This document shows, piece by piece, positions 9,519-17,005 of a DNA stretch of 64,000 nucleotides; within the stretch, counting starts at the first letter, position 1; each line of letters begins with the position of its first letter. The notes under the pieces were generated by a model. That model made no database searches, was not told the DNA's origin, and worked only from the letters and a program-made list of their open reading frames with translations. The translations under genes and the position numbers were made by a program. The stretch comes from Burkholderia paludis (GTDB taxonomy: Bacteria; Pseudomonadota; Gammaproteobacteria; Burkholderiales; Burkholderiaceae): the NCBI RefSeq assembly GCF_000732615.1, contig NZ_JPGL01000038.1, positions 1 through 64,000 of the forward strand. The letters are read 5' to 3'.

Positions 9519-10283
9519 GTGGCCGAATCGTCGCTCGCCGGGCACGCGCCGGCCGGGGCCGCAACGGACGCCCCCCCGATCCGCTTCACCTCGCCACGCA
9601 TCGACGCGGCGCTGATCGACCTGGACGGCACGATGGTCGACACGGCCGACGATTTCACGGCCGGCCTGAACGGGATGCTCGCGCGGCTCGACGCGCCGGC
9701 CACATCGCGCGACGAGGTGATCGGCTACGTCGGCAAGGGTTCCGAACACCTGATCCAGAGCGTGCTGAAGCCGCGCTTCACGGCGGACGAAGCGCGCGCG
9801 CGCTTCGACGACGCGCTGGCGATCTACCAGACCGAATACGCGAAGATCAACGGCCGCCACACGCGCCTCTATCCGGAGGTGGCCGCCGGCCTGGACGCGC
9901 TGCGCGCATCCGGCATCCGGCTCGCATGCGTGACGAACAAGCCGCACCGCTTCGCGATCGAACTGCTCGAACAATACGGGCTGGCCGGCAGCTTCGGCAT
10001 CGTGCTCGGCGGCGACAGCGTCGCGCGCAAGAAGCCCGATCCGCTGCCGATGCTGACGGCCTGCGACGCGCTCGGCGTCGCACCGGGTTCGGCGGTTGCG
10101 ATCGGCGACTCGGAAAACGATGCGCTGGCCGGCCGCGCGGCGGGGATGGCGACGCTGACGGTGCCGTACGGCTACAACCACGGCAAAGCTATACAAACGA
10201 TAAATTCGGATGGTATAGTCGATTCGTTGCTGGTCGCAGCCCGCGCGGTCGCCGCGCACAACGCCGGCCGGCCAACCATCTGA
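9519..10283 (+). CDS. gph: Phosphoglycolate phosphatase
   Basis: HAD-superfamily phosphatase of 254 aa that removes phosphate from 2-phosphoglycolate, a by-product of oxidative DNA-end repair and metabolism. The nucleophile motif LIDLDGTMVDT has Asp34 and Asp36; the conserved threonine is in CVTNKPHR, the lysine in ARKKPDPLP and the acidic pair in AIGDSENDALAG. The start is GTG at 9519, four bases after the rpe stop, implying translational coupling. The N-terminal 25 residues are an Ala-rich extension. The last 30 codons are less GC-rich than the rest and overlap a probable trp promoter. Confidence 0.93.
   Translation: MAESSLAGHAPAGAATDAPPIRFTSPRIDAALIDLDGTMVDTADDFTAGLNGMLARLDAPATSRDEVIGYVGKGSEHLIQSVLKPRFTADEARARFDDALAIYQTEYAKINGRHTRLYPEVAAGLDALRASGIRLACVTNKPHRFAIELLEQYGLAGSFGIVLGGDSVARKKPDPLPMLTACDALGVAPGSAVAIGDSENDALAGRAAGMATLTVPYGYNHGKAIQTINSDGIVDSLLVAARAVAAHNAGRPTI
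10189..10219 (+). promoter_or_regulatory. Putative trp operon promoter with inverted repeat, inside gph 3' end
   Basis: A locally AT-rich island within the end of gph contains TATAGT (10214-10219), a plausible -10 element about 82 bases before the leader peptide start. It overlaps a 6-bp inverted repeat, CTATAC (10189-10194) and GTATAG (10213-10218), that could be an operator. No good -35 hexamer is seen at the normal spacing, so an activator may be needed or the call may be wrong. Confidence 0.4.
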
Positions 10284-10300
10284 TTATTTCTTCCATCCGC

Positions 10301-10375
10301 ATGTTTCTGAATAAAAAACGGAGTCTGAGCAGCATCGACCGGGGAGCCTGGCCCTGGCGTCGCTGGTCGCGCTAA
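10301..10375 (+). CDS. trpL: trp operon leader peptide, 24 aa
   Basis: A 24-codon reading frame, too short for usual gene calling, beginning MFLNKKRSL and ending GAWPWRRWSR-stop. Three of its last eight residues are tryptophan (positions 17, 19 and 22), a strong bias for a rare amino acid. It is followed 16 bases later by an intrinsic terminator and then trpE. This is the classical arrangement for attenuation: ribosome stalling at Trp codons when charged tRNA-Trp is scarce should favour an antiterminator. Start-site evidence is weak (no strong Shine-Dalgarno), but the Trp cluster and context make the call likely. Confidence 0.8.
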   Translation: MFLNKKRSLSSIDRGAWPWRRWSR

Positions 10376-10421
10376 CCTCTTCGATGAGGTACGCTGAAGC
10401 ACGTCTTCAGCGCCGTTTTTT
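10375..10421 (+). terminator. trp attenuator
   Basis: The terminator has a perfect 8-bp stem (CGCTGAAG at 10392-10399, CTTCAGCG at 10405-10412), a 5-nt loop and a T6 run at 10416-10421. A preceding small hairpin (ACCTC 10375-10379, GAGGT 10386-10390) overlaps the leader stop codon and abuts the terminator stem, so it is a candidate for the competing structure. I have not folded the RNA. Bases 10422-10640, up to trpE, show no gene. Confidence 0.8.
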
Positions 10422-10640
10422 ATCTCGCTGCGCATCCGCGCGCCGATCGTCGCACCACCTCGGGTTCCACCGTGTCCGAACGCTTGCGTTCAGGAGCGGC
10501 CGCAGACTCGCGACGTTCACGCCCGGAGTGCCGGCCGGCAACAGGCACTTCTCGATCGACCGCCCTTTCGCCGACGGCACCCCGCGCAGCGTCAAGTGAT
10601 CCCTGGCGCCCGCGCCGCTCGTCCCGAACAGGACCGGAAC

Positions 10641-12134
10641 ATGACCGAACTCGAATTCCAATCGCTCGCGAACGAAGGTTACAACCGCATCCCGCTGATT
10701 GCGGAAGCCCTCGCCGATCTCGAAACGCCGCTGTCGCTCTACCTGAAGCTGGCCCAGCCCGAACGCGCGGGCGCCAACTCGTTCCTGCTCGAATCGGTGG
10801 TCGGCGGCGAACGCTTCGGCCGCTACTCGTTCATCGGCCTGCCGGCGCGCACGCTGGTACGCACCCGCAACGGCGTCTCGGAAGTCGTGCGGGACGGCCA
10901 GGTCGTCGAAACGCATGACGGCGACCCGTTCCAGTTCATCGAATCGTTCCAGGCGCGCTTCAAGGTGGCGCAGCGCCCGGGCCTGCCGCGCTTCTGCGGC
11001 GGCCTCGCCGGCTATTTCGGCTACGACGCGGTGCGCTACGTCGAGAAGAAGCTTGCCCACACCGCGCCGCGCGACGATCTCGGCCTGCCCGACATCCAGC
11101 TGCTGCTGACCGAGGAAGTCGCGGTCATCGACAACCTCGCCGGCAAGCTGTACCTGATCATCTACTCGGACCCGGGCCAGCCCGAGGCCTACGCGAAGGC
11201 GAAACAGCGCCTGCGCGAACTGAAGCAGCGCCTGCGCACGACCGTGCAGCCGCCCGTCACGTCGGCGAGCGTGCGCACCGAGACGTTCCGCGAATTCAAG
11301 AAGGACGACTATCTGGCCGCCGTGCGCCAGGCGAAGGAATACATCGCGGCCGGCGAGCTGATGCAGATCCAGGTCGGCCAGCGGCTGACGAAGCCGTACC
11401 GCGACAACCCGCTGTCGCTGTATCGCGCCCTGCGTTCGCTGAATCCGTCGCCGTACATGTATTACTACAACTTCGGCGATTTCCACGTGGTCGGCGCGTC
11501 GCCGGAAATCCTCGTACGCCAGGAGAAGCGCGGCGAGGATCAGATCGTCACGATTCGCCCGCTCGCCGGCACGCGTCCGCGCGGCAATACGCCCGAGCGC
11601 GACGCGGAGCTCGCGACCGAACTGCTCAGCGACCCGAAGGAAATCGCCGAGCACGTGATGCTGATCGACCTCGCGCGCAACGACGTGGGCCGCATCGCGG
11701 AAATCGGCTCGGTCCAGGTGACCGACAAGATGGTCATCGAGAAGTACTCGCACGTGCAGCACATCGTCAGCTCGGTCGAAGGCAAGCTGAAGCCCGGCAT
11801 GACGAACTACGACGTGCTGCGCGCGACGTTCCCGGCCGGCACGCTGTCCGGCGCGCCGAAAGTGCGCGCGATGGAGTTGATCGACGAACTCGAGCCGGTC
11901 AAGCGCGGGCTGTACGGCGGCGCGGTCGGCTACCTGTCGTTCTCGGGCGAGATGGATCTCGCGATCGCGATCCGCACGGGCCTGATCCACAACGGCAACC
12001 TGTATGTGCAAGCGGCGGCCGGCGTCGTCGCGGATTCGGTACCCGAATCCGAATGGCAAGAGACCGAAAACAAGGCGCGCGCGGTACTGCGGGCGGCCGA
12101 ACAGGTCCAGGACGGCCTCGATAGCGACTTCTGA
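10641..12134 (+). CDS. trpE: Anthranilate synthase component I
   Basis: A 497-aa chorismate-utilising enzyme that, with TrpG glutaminase, converts chorismate and glutamine to anthranilate. The feedback-inhibition motif LLES, which binds tryptophan, is at residues 49-52. The catalytic domain shows PSPYMYYYNFGDFHVVGASPE, TIRPLAGTRPRG, LIDLARNDVGR, and the C-terminal AFPAGTLSGAPK-type segment (FPAGTLSGAPKVRAMELID). The ATG at 10641 is chosen over an upstream in-frame ATG because it gives the standard MTELEFQSLANEGYNRIP start. Two regulatory layers are predicted: attenuation upstream and allosteric feedback. Confidence 0.97.
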   Translation: MTELEFQSLANEGYNRIPLIAEALADLETPLSLYLKLAQPERAGANSFLLESVVGGERFGRYSFIGLPARTLVRTRNGVSEVVRDGQVVETHDGDPFQFIESFQARFKVAQRPGLPRFCGGLAGYFGYDAVRYVEKKLAHTAPRDDLGLPDIQLLLTEEVAVIDNLAGKLYLIIYSDPGQPEAYAKAKQRLRELKQRLRTTVQPPVTSASVRTETFREFKKDDYLAAVRQAKEYIAAGELMQIQVGQRLTKPYRDNPLSLYRALRSLNPSPYMYYYNFGDFHVVGASPEILVRQEKRGEDQIVTIRPLAGTRPRGNTPERDAELATELLSDPKEIAEHVMLIDLARNDVGRIAEIGSVQVTDKMVIEKYSHVQHIVSSVEGKLKPGMTNYDVLRATFPAGTLSGAPKVRAMELIDELEPVKRGLYGGAVGYLSFSGEMDLAIAIRTGLIHNGNLYVQAAAGVVADSVPESEWQETENKARAVLRAAEQVQDGLDSDF

Positions 12135-12147
12135 CCGGAGACTGACC

Positions 12148-12738
12148 ATGCTGCTCATGATCGACAACTACGATTCGTTTACCTACAACCTGGTCCAGTA
12201 CTTCGGCGAACTCGGCGAGGATGTACGCACCTACCGCAACGACGAGATCACGCTCGACGAGATCGCGCGCCTGAATCCCGACTCGATCTGCCTGTCGCCC
12301 GGCCCGAGCAACCCGCAGCACGCGGGCATCACGCTCGACGTGCTGCGCGAATTCGCCGGCAAGAAGCCGATCCTCGGCGTGTGCCTCGGCCACCAGGCGA
12401 TCGGCGAGGCATTCGGCGGGCGCGTCGTGCGTGCGAAAACCATCATGCACGGCAAGGTGAGCAGGATCGAAACCGACTGCCGCGGCGTGTTCGCCGATCT
12501 GCCGAAGCATTTCGACGTCACGCGCTACCACTCGCTCGCGATCGAAAGCGAATCGCTGCCCGACTGCCTCGAGGTGTCCGCACGGACCGACGACGGCGAG
12601 ATCATGGGCGTGCGTCACAAGACGCTGCCGATCGAAGGCGTGCAGTTCCACCCGGAATCGATCCTGTCCGAGCATGGTCACGCGCTGCTCGAGAATTTCC
12701 TGAAACAGGCCCGCGCCGCGGCGGCGCAAGCCGCCTGA
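12148..12738 (+). CDS. trpG: Anthranilate synthase component II (glutamine amidotransferase)
   Basis: A 196-aa class I glutamine amidotransferase that supplies ammonia to TrpE. The catalytic triad is Cys79 in LGVCLGHQAIGE, and His168 and Glu170 in GVQFHPES. MLLMIDNYDSFTYNLVQY is the canonical N-terminus. It is not fused to TrpD, unlike in enterobacteria. In many bacteria the same subunit also serves p-aminobenzoate synthase; whether this one does cannot be told from the sequence. It starts 13 bp after trpE. Confidence 0.96.
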   Translation: MLLMIDNYDSFTYNLVQYFGELGEDVRTYRNDEITLDEIARLNPDSICLSPGPSNPQHAGITLDVLREFAGKKPILGVCLGHQAIGEAFGGRVVRAKTIMHGKVSRIETDCRGVFADLPKHFDVTRYHSLAIESESLPDCLEVSARTDDGEIMGVRHKTLPIEGVQFHPESILSEHGHALLENFLKQARAAAAQAA

Positions 12739-12751
12739 CGGGAGCATCACG

Positions 12752-13783
12752 ATGACGATTACCCCGCAGGAAGCGCTGCAGCGCACGATCGAACACCGCG
12801 AGATCTTCCACGACGAGATGCTGCACCTGATGCGGCTCATCATGCGCGGCGACATGTCGCCCGTGATGGCGGCCGCGATCATCACCGGGCTGCGCGTGAA
12901 GAAGGAGACGATCGGCGAAATCGCCGCCGCCGCAACCGTGATGCGCGAATTCGCGAACCACGTCGAAGTCCAGGACAACTCGAACTTCGTCGACATCGTC
13001 GGCACCGGCGGCGACGGCTCGCACACGTTCAACATCTCGACCGCGTCGATGTTCGTCACGGCCGCGGCCGGCGCGAAGGTCGCGAAGCACGGCAACCGCG
13101 GCGTGTCGAGCAAGTCCGGCAGCGCCGACGTGCTCGAGGCGCTCGGCGTGAACATCGACCTGCAGCCCGACCAGGTGGCCGCGTCGATCGCCGAAACGGG
13201 CATGGGCTTCATGTTCGCGCCGAACCATCATCCGGCAATGAAGAACATCGCGGCCGTGCGCCGCGAGCTCGGCGTGCGCACGATCTTCAACATTCTCGGC
13301 CCGCTGACCAATCCGGCCGGCGCGCCGAACCAGCTGATGGGCGTGTTCCACCCCGACCTCGTCGGCATCCAGGTGCGTGTTATGCAGCGTCTCGGCGCGC
13401 AGCACGTGCTCGTCGTGTACGGCAAGGACGGGATGGACGAGGTGTCGCTGGGCGCCGCGACGCTGGTCGGCGAACTGCGCGACGGCAAGGTGCACGAATA
13501 CGAAATCCATCCGGAAGACTTCGGCCTGCAGATGGTGTCGAACCGCACGCTGAAGGTGGAAAATGCCGACGAATCGCGCACGATGCTGCTCGGCGCGCTG
13601 GACAACCAGCCGAGCGTCGCACGCGAGATCGTCACGCTGAACTCGGGCACCGCCCTTTACGCGGCGAACGTCGCCGAGTCGATCGCGGACGGCATCCAGC
13701 TCGCCCGCGAAGCGATCGCGAGCGGCCAGGCGCGTGCGAAGGTCGACGAACTCGTGCGCTTCACGCAGCAGTTCAAACGCTGA
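12752..13783 (+). CDS. trpD: Anthranilate phosphoribosyltransferase
   Basis: A 343-aa nucleoside-phosphorylase class III-type enzyme that transfers phosphoribose from PRPP to anthranilate. The PRPP loop VGTGGDGSHTFNIST is at about residues 83-97, the KHGNRGVSSKSGSADVLEALG segment follows, and the second metal site appears in DGMDEVS. The length is standard. A GGGAG site precedes the ATG. It lies 13 bp after trpG and 36 bp before trpC. Confidence 0.97.
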   Translation: MTITPQEALQRTIEHREIFHDEMLHLMRLIMRGDMSPVMAAAIITGLRVKKETIGEIAAAATVMREFANHVEVQDNSNFVDIVGTGGDGSHTFNISTASMFVTAAAGAKVAKHGNRGVSSKSGSADVLEALGVNIDLQPDQVAASIAETGMGFMFAPNHHPAMKNIAAVRRELGVRTIFNILGPLTNPAGAPNQLMGVFHPDLVGIQVRVMQRLGAQHVLVVYGKDGMDEVSLGAATLVGELRDGKVHEYEIHPEDFGLQMVSNRTLKVENADESRTMLLGALDNQPSVAREIVTLNSGTALYAANVAESIADGIQLAREAIASGQARAKVDELVRFTQQFKR

Positions 13784-13819
13784 CTCCCTTTTCGATTTTC
13801 GAATCAAGCAGGAACCCAC

Positions 13820-14605
13820 ATGAGCGACATTCTCGACCGAATCATCGCCGTCAAGCGCGAAGAAGTCGCGGCGGCCATGCGCAGCACGCCGCTCGAGGCA
13901 CTGAAACTGGAAGCGTCCGCACGCGACCTGCGCGACTTCGTCGGCGCGCTGCGTGCGAAACATGCGGCCGGCAACGCCGCGGTGATCGCCGAAATCAAGA
14001 AGGCCAGCCCGTCGAAGGGCGTGCTGCGCGAGCATTTCGTGCCGGCCGACATCGCACGCTCGTATGCGGCGCACGGCGCCGCGTGCCTGTCGGTACTGAC
14101 CGACGAGCAGTTCTTCCAGGGCAGCGTCCGCTACCTCGAGGAAGCGCGCGCGGCCTGCACGCTGCCCGTGCTGCGCAAGGACTTCATCGTCGACGCGTAC
14201 CAGATCCTCGAGGCGCGCGCGATGGGCGCCGACGCGATCCTGCTGATCGCCGCCGCGCTCGACACGCCGCTGATGCAGGATCTCGAAGCCTATGCGCACT
14301 CGCTCGGCCTCGCGGTGCTGGTCGAAGTGCACGACCGCAACGAGATGGAACAGGCGCTGACGCTCAAGACGCCGCTGCTCGGCATCAACAATCGCAACCT
14401 GCGCACGTTCGAGACGTCGATCCAGGCCACGCTCGACATGCTCGACATGATTCCGCCGGACCGGATCGTCGTCACCGAATCGGGGATCCTGTCGCGCACC
14501 GACGTCGACACGATGCGCGCGGCGAACGTGAACACGTTCCTCGTCGGCGAGGCGTTCATGCGCGCCGACCAGCCGGGCGAAGAACTCGCGCGGATGTTCT
14601 TCTGA
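13820..14605 (+). CDS. trpC: Indole-3-glycerol phosphate synthase
   Basis: A 261-aa TIM-barrel enzyme that closes the indole ring from carboxyphenylaminodeoxyribulose phosphate. Active-site segments: AVIAEIKKASPSKG with Glu58 and Lys60, VLRKDFIVD, VLVEVHDRNE, GINNRNLRTF and VVTESGI. It is monofunctional, without the PRAI (TrpF) domain found fused in E. coli; trpF and trpBA must lie elsewhere. Its stop overlaps the next ATG by one base, which predicts coupled translation of the CYTH protein. Confidence 0.97.
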   Translation: MSDILDRIIAVKREEVAAAMRSTPLEALKLEASARDLRDFVGALRAKHAAGNAAVIAEIKKASPSKGVLREHFVPADIARSYAAHGAACLSVLTDEQFFQGSVRYLEEARAACTLPVLRKDFIVDAYQILEARAMGADAILLIAAALDTPLMQDLEAYAHSLGLAVLVEVHDRNEMEQALTLKTPLLGINNRNLRTFETSIQATLDMLDMIPPDRIVVTESGILSRTDVDTMRAANVNTFLVGEAFMRADQPGEELARMFF

Positions 14606-15231
14606 TGGCGATCGAAAAGGAAATCAAGCTCGCGCTGCCGGCCGGCCAGGCCGAGGCCGCGCGCCGCTTCTTCGAGACGCTGACCGGCGAACCCGGCCAC
14701 GACGTGACGCTCGCGAACGTCTATTACGACACGCCCGATCTCGCGCTGGCCCGCTCGAAGAGCGCGGTGCGCGTGCGCCGCACGCCGCACGGCTGGCTGC
14801 AGACGTTCAAGACGGTCGGCAGCGCGGAAGGCGGCCTGCATCGCCGCCACGAATGGGAACTGCCGGTCGCCGGCGACGCGCTCGAGATCGATGCGCTCGT
14901 CGCGGCCTGCGACGTGCCGGAAGCCGCTGCCGCGCTGCATGACGCGGCCGGCGCCCTGCACGCGCTGTTTCGTACGGATTTTTCGCGTACGCTGTGGCGC
15001 ATCGCAATCGGCGGCGCGATCGTCGAAGCCGCGGTGGACGTCGGCGAGATCGTCGTCCGGACGGAACATGAAACGCGCCGTGAACCGATCAGCGAAGTCG
15101 AACTCGAACTGATCGACGGCCCGGAAACGGCGCTCGCGACGCTCGCCGGCGAACTGCAGCAGGCGCTGCCGGGCCTCGTTCCCGAAAATATCAGCAAGGC
15201 GCAGCGCGGCTACCGGCTGCGCGCGCAATAA
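14605..15231 (+). CDS. CYTH-domain protein, probable inorganic triphosphatase
   Basis: A 208-aa CYTH-superfamily protein. The signature ExExK is at the very N-terminus (MAIEKEIKLAL, Glu4-Glu6-Lys8), followed by alternating charged beta strands typical of the triphosphate tunnel (YYDTPDLALARSKSAVRVRR, LQTFKTVG, RHEWELPV, TDFSRTLWRI, EVELELIDG). CYTH enzymes hydrolyse inorganic triphosphate or related compounds with a metal ion. It resembles the N-terminal half of E. coli YgiF and lacks the C-terminal CHAD domain. Its start overlaps trpC (TGATG), so it sits in the trp transcript although no link to tryptophan synthesis is known. Confidence 0.85.
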   Translation: MAIEKEIKLALPAGQAEAARRFFETLTGEPGHDVTLANVYYDTPDLALARSKSAVRVRRTPHGWLQTFKTVGSAEGGLHRRHEWELPVAGDALEIDALVAACDVPEAAAALHDAAGALHALFRTDFSRTLWRIAIGGAIVEAAVDVGEIVVRTEHETRREPISEVELELIDGPETALATLAGELQQALPGLVPENISKAQRGYRLRAQ

Positions 15232-15248
15232 ACACGCATCACGCACGC

Positions 15249-16148
15249 ATGGCAACCCGCAAGACTTCCCGCGCGCCGCAACAGGCGTCGCTGTTCGATG
15301 ACCCCGTGCCGGAAACGACACAGGTCGATATCCCGCCGACGGCCGCCGAGCCGCCTCCCGCCGGGCGCAAACCCGTCAAGAAAACGGCTGCGCCGGCCGC
15401 CGCGGCACCGCGGCCCGTCGTCGCCGACGTTCCGCACCTCACCGCGCAATTCGATGCGCTGCCGGCCGTCTGGCGCACGGTGCTGAAACCCTTCACCGAC
15501 AGCGACGCCTACGCGCCGCTGTGCCGCTTCGTCGACGACGAGCGCGCGGCCGGCAAGACGGTCTACCCGACCGACGTGTTCCGCGCGCTGCGCCTGACGA
15601 ACCCGGACGACGTGAAGGTCGTGATCCTCGGCCAGGATCCGTATCACGGCGACGATCGCGGCACGCCGCAGGCACACGGGCTCGCGTTCTCGGTACCGCC
15701 AGCCGTGCGCACGCCGCCGTCGCTGCGCAACATCTTCAAGGAAATCGCCGCGAACTTCGGTCACGACACGCCGCGCCACGGCTGCCTCGACACGTGGGCG
15801 CGCCAGGGCGTGCTGCTGCTCAACACCGTGCTGACGGTCGAGCGCGGCGCGGCGGCGAGCCATGCGAAGCGTGGCTGGGAGCAGTGCACGGATACGCTGA
15901 TCCGCGAACTCGCAGGCCGCCATCGCGGGCTCGTCTTCATGCTGTGGGGCGCGCACGCGCAGGCCAAACGCGCCCTGTTCGACGCAAGCGCGCATTGCGT
16001 GCTCGAGGCGCCGCATCCGTCGCCGCTGTCCGCACACCGCGGCTTTCTCGGTTGCCGCCATTTCGCGCTCGCGAACGATTATCTGGTCGAGGCAGACCGG
16101 GAACCGATCGACTGGCGCCTGCCGGAAGTGGCAGAAACGCTCGCCTGA
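15249..16148 (+). CDS. ung: Uracil-DNA glycosylase
   Basis: A family 1 uracil-DNA glycosylase that excises uracil from DNA to start base-excision repair. The water-activating loop GQDPYHG is at residues 128-134, the Leu-intercalation loop is HPSPLSAHRGF near 257, and GVLLLNTVLTVERGAAASH forms the uracil pocket. At 299 aa it is about 70 residues longer than E. coli Ung because of an N-terminal, Pro/Ala-rich, probably disordered extension. That tail holds QASLFDD (residues 12-18), which resembles the beta-sliding-clamp-binding consensus QLSLF. It lies 17 bp after the CYTH gene and is followed by a terminator. Confidence 0.95.
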   Translation: MATRKTSRAPQQASLFDDPVPETTQVDIPPTAAEPPPAGRKPVKKTAAPAAAAPRPVVADVPHLTAQFDALPAVWRTVLKPFTDSDAYAPLCRFVDDERAAGKTVYPTDVFRALRLTNPDDVKVVILGQDPYHGDDRGTPQAHGLAFSVPPAVRTPPSLRNIFKEIAANFGHDTPRHGCLDTWARQGVLLLNTVLTVERGAAASHAKRGWEQCTDTLIRELAGRHRGLVFMLWGAHAQAKRALFDASAHCVLEAPHPSPLSAHRGFLGCRHFALANDYLVEADREPIDWRLPEVAETLA

Positions 16149-16183
16149 CGGCCGCGCCGCCGATTCTTTCGCCAGCCGGCATG

Positions 16184-16222
16184 CAAAAACGCCGCGCCCC
16201 TTTCGGGACGCGGCGTTTTTTT
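16184..16222. terminator. Bidirectional terminator, ung / azoR
   Basis: Stem arms AAAAACGCCGCG (16185-16196) and CGCGGCGTTTTT (16209-16220) with a T tract to 16222 and a matching A tract on the left. It lies between the convergent genes ung and azoR and should work in both directions. Confidence 0.93.
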
Positions 16223-16261
16223 ACCGGACGATGCCGCGGGTGCGGCGCACCCGCATCGACC

Positions 16262-16858
16262 TTACGCTGCAGCGATCGCTTCGCGTGCGCTGGCGAGCGC
16301 GGCGCTCTGTGCATCCGGCCCGAGGTTCAGGCCTTCGGCGTGGATGAAGTTCACATCGGTCAAGCCGATGAAACCAAGGAACGAGCGCAGGTACGGCGTC
16401 TGGCTGTCGTTCGGCGTACCCAGGTACTTGCCGCCACGGGCCGTCACCACGTGAACCTTCTTGCCCTTGATCAGGCCTTCAGGGCCGTTTTCGGTATAGC
16501 GGAACGTGACGCCTGCACGGGCGATCCAGTCGAAGTACGTCTTCAGTTGCGACGAGATGCCGAAGTTGTACATCGGTGCGCCGATCACGACGATGTCGGC
16601 GGCTTGCAGTTCGGCGATCAGTGCGTCGCTCTTCGCGACGATCGCATTCTGCTCGGCGGTGCGCTTGTCGGCCGGCGTGAAGAACGCGCCGAGCACCGAT
16701 TCGTCGAGGTGCGGCAGTGCATCGGCCAGCAAGTCGCGAACCACGACCTTCGCGCCGGGGTTCGATTGTTGCAGCTTTGCCGTCAGTTCGTTGGACAGCA
16801 GCGTGGATTGCGCACCTTGCGAACGTGCCGCGGAATTGATTTGCAGAATGGTCGTCAT
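16262..16858 (-). CDS. azoR: FMN-dependent NADH-azoreductase
   Basis: A 198-aa flavodoxin-fold NAD(P)H:quinone/azo oxidoreductase. It reduces quinones by two electrons, and azo dyes in vitro; the physiological role is probably protection against quinone stress. FMN-binding segments are the N-terminal INSAARSQGAQST phosphate loop, the GAPMYNFGISSQLKTYFDWI isoalloxazine loop and VVTARGGKY. The length matches E. coli AzoR (201 aa). It stands alone between the ung terminator and the M61 peptidase gene. Confidence 0.93.
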   Translation of the reverse strand: MTTILQINSAARSQGAQSTLLSNELTAKLQQSNPGAKVVVRDLLADALPHLDESVLGAFFTPADKRTAEQNAIVAKSDALIAELQAADIVVIGAPMYNFGISSQLKTYFDWIARAGVTFRYTENGPEGLIKGKKVHVVTARGGKYLGTPNDSQTPYLRSFLGFIGLTDVNFIHAEGLNLGPDAQSAALASAREAIAAA

Positions 16859-17005
16859 GTCAGGCTCCAGTAGGGTTGCGCTTCGGTAGCGCGAGTGACG
16901 CCATTGTGCGTGGCCGCATCGGCACGAAAAAGCGGGCTCAGGGCGACGGATTGTTGCAACAGCAGAACGATCCCCGATCGCGCCCCGATACCCGCCAGCC
17001 TGCGC

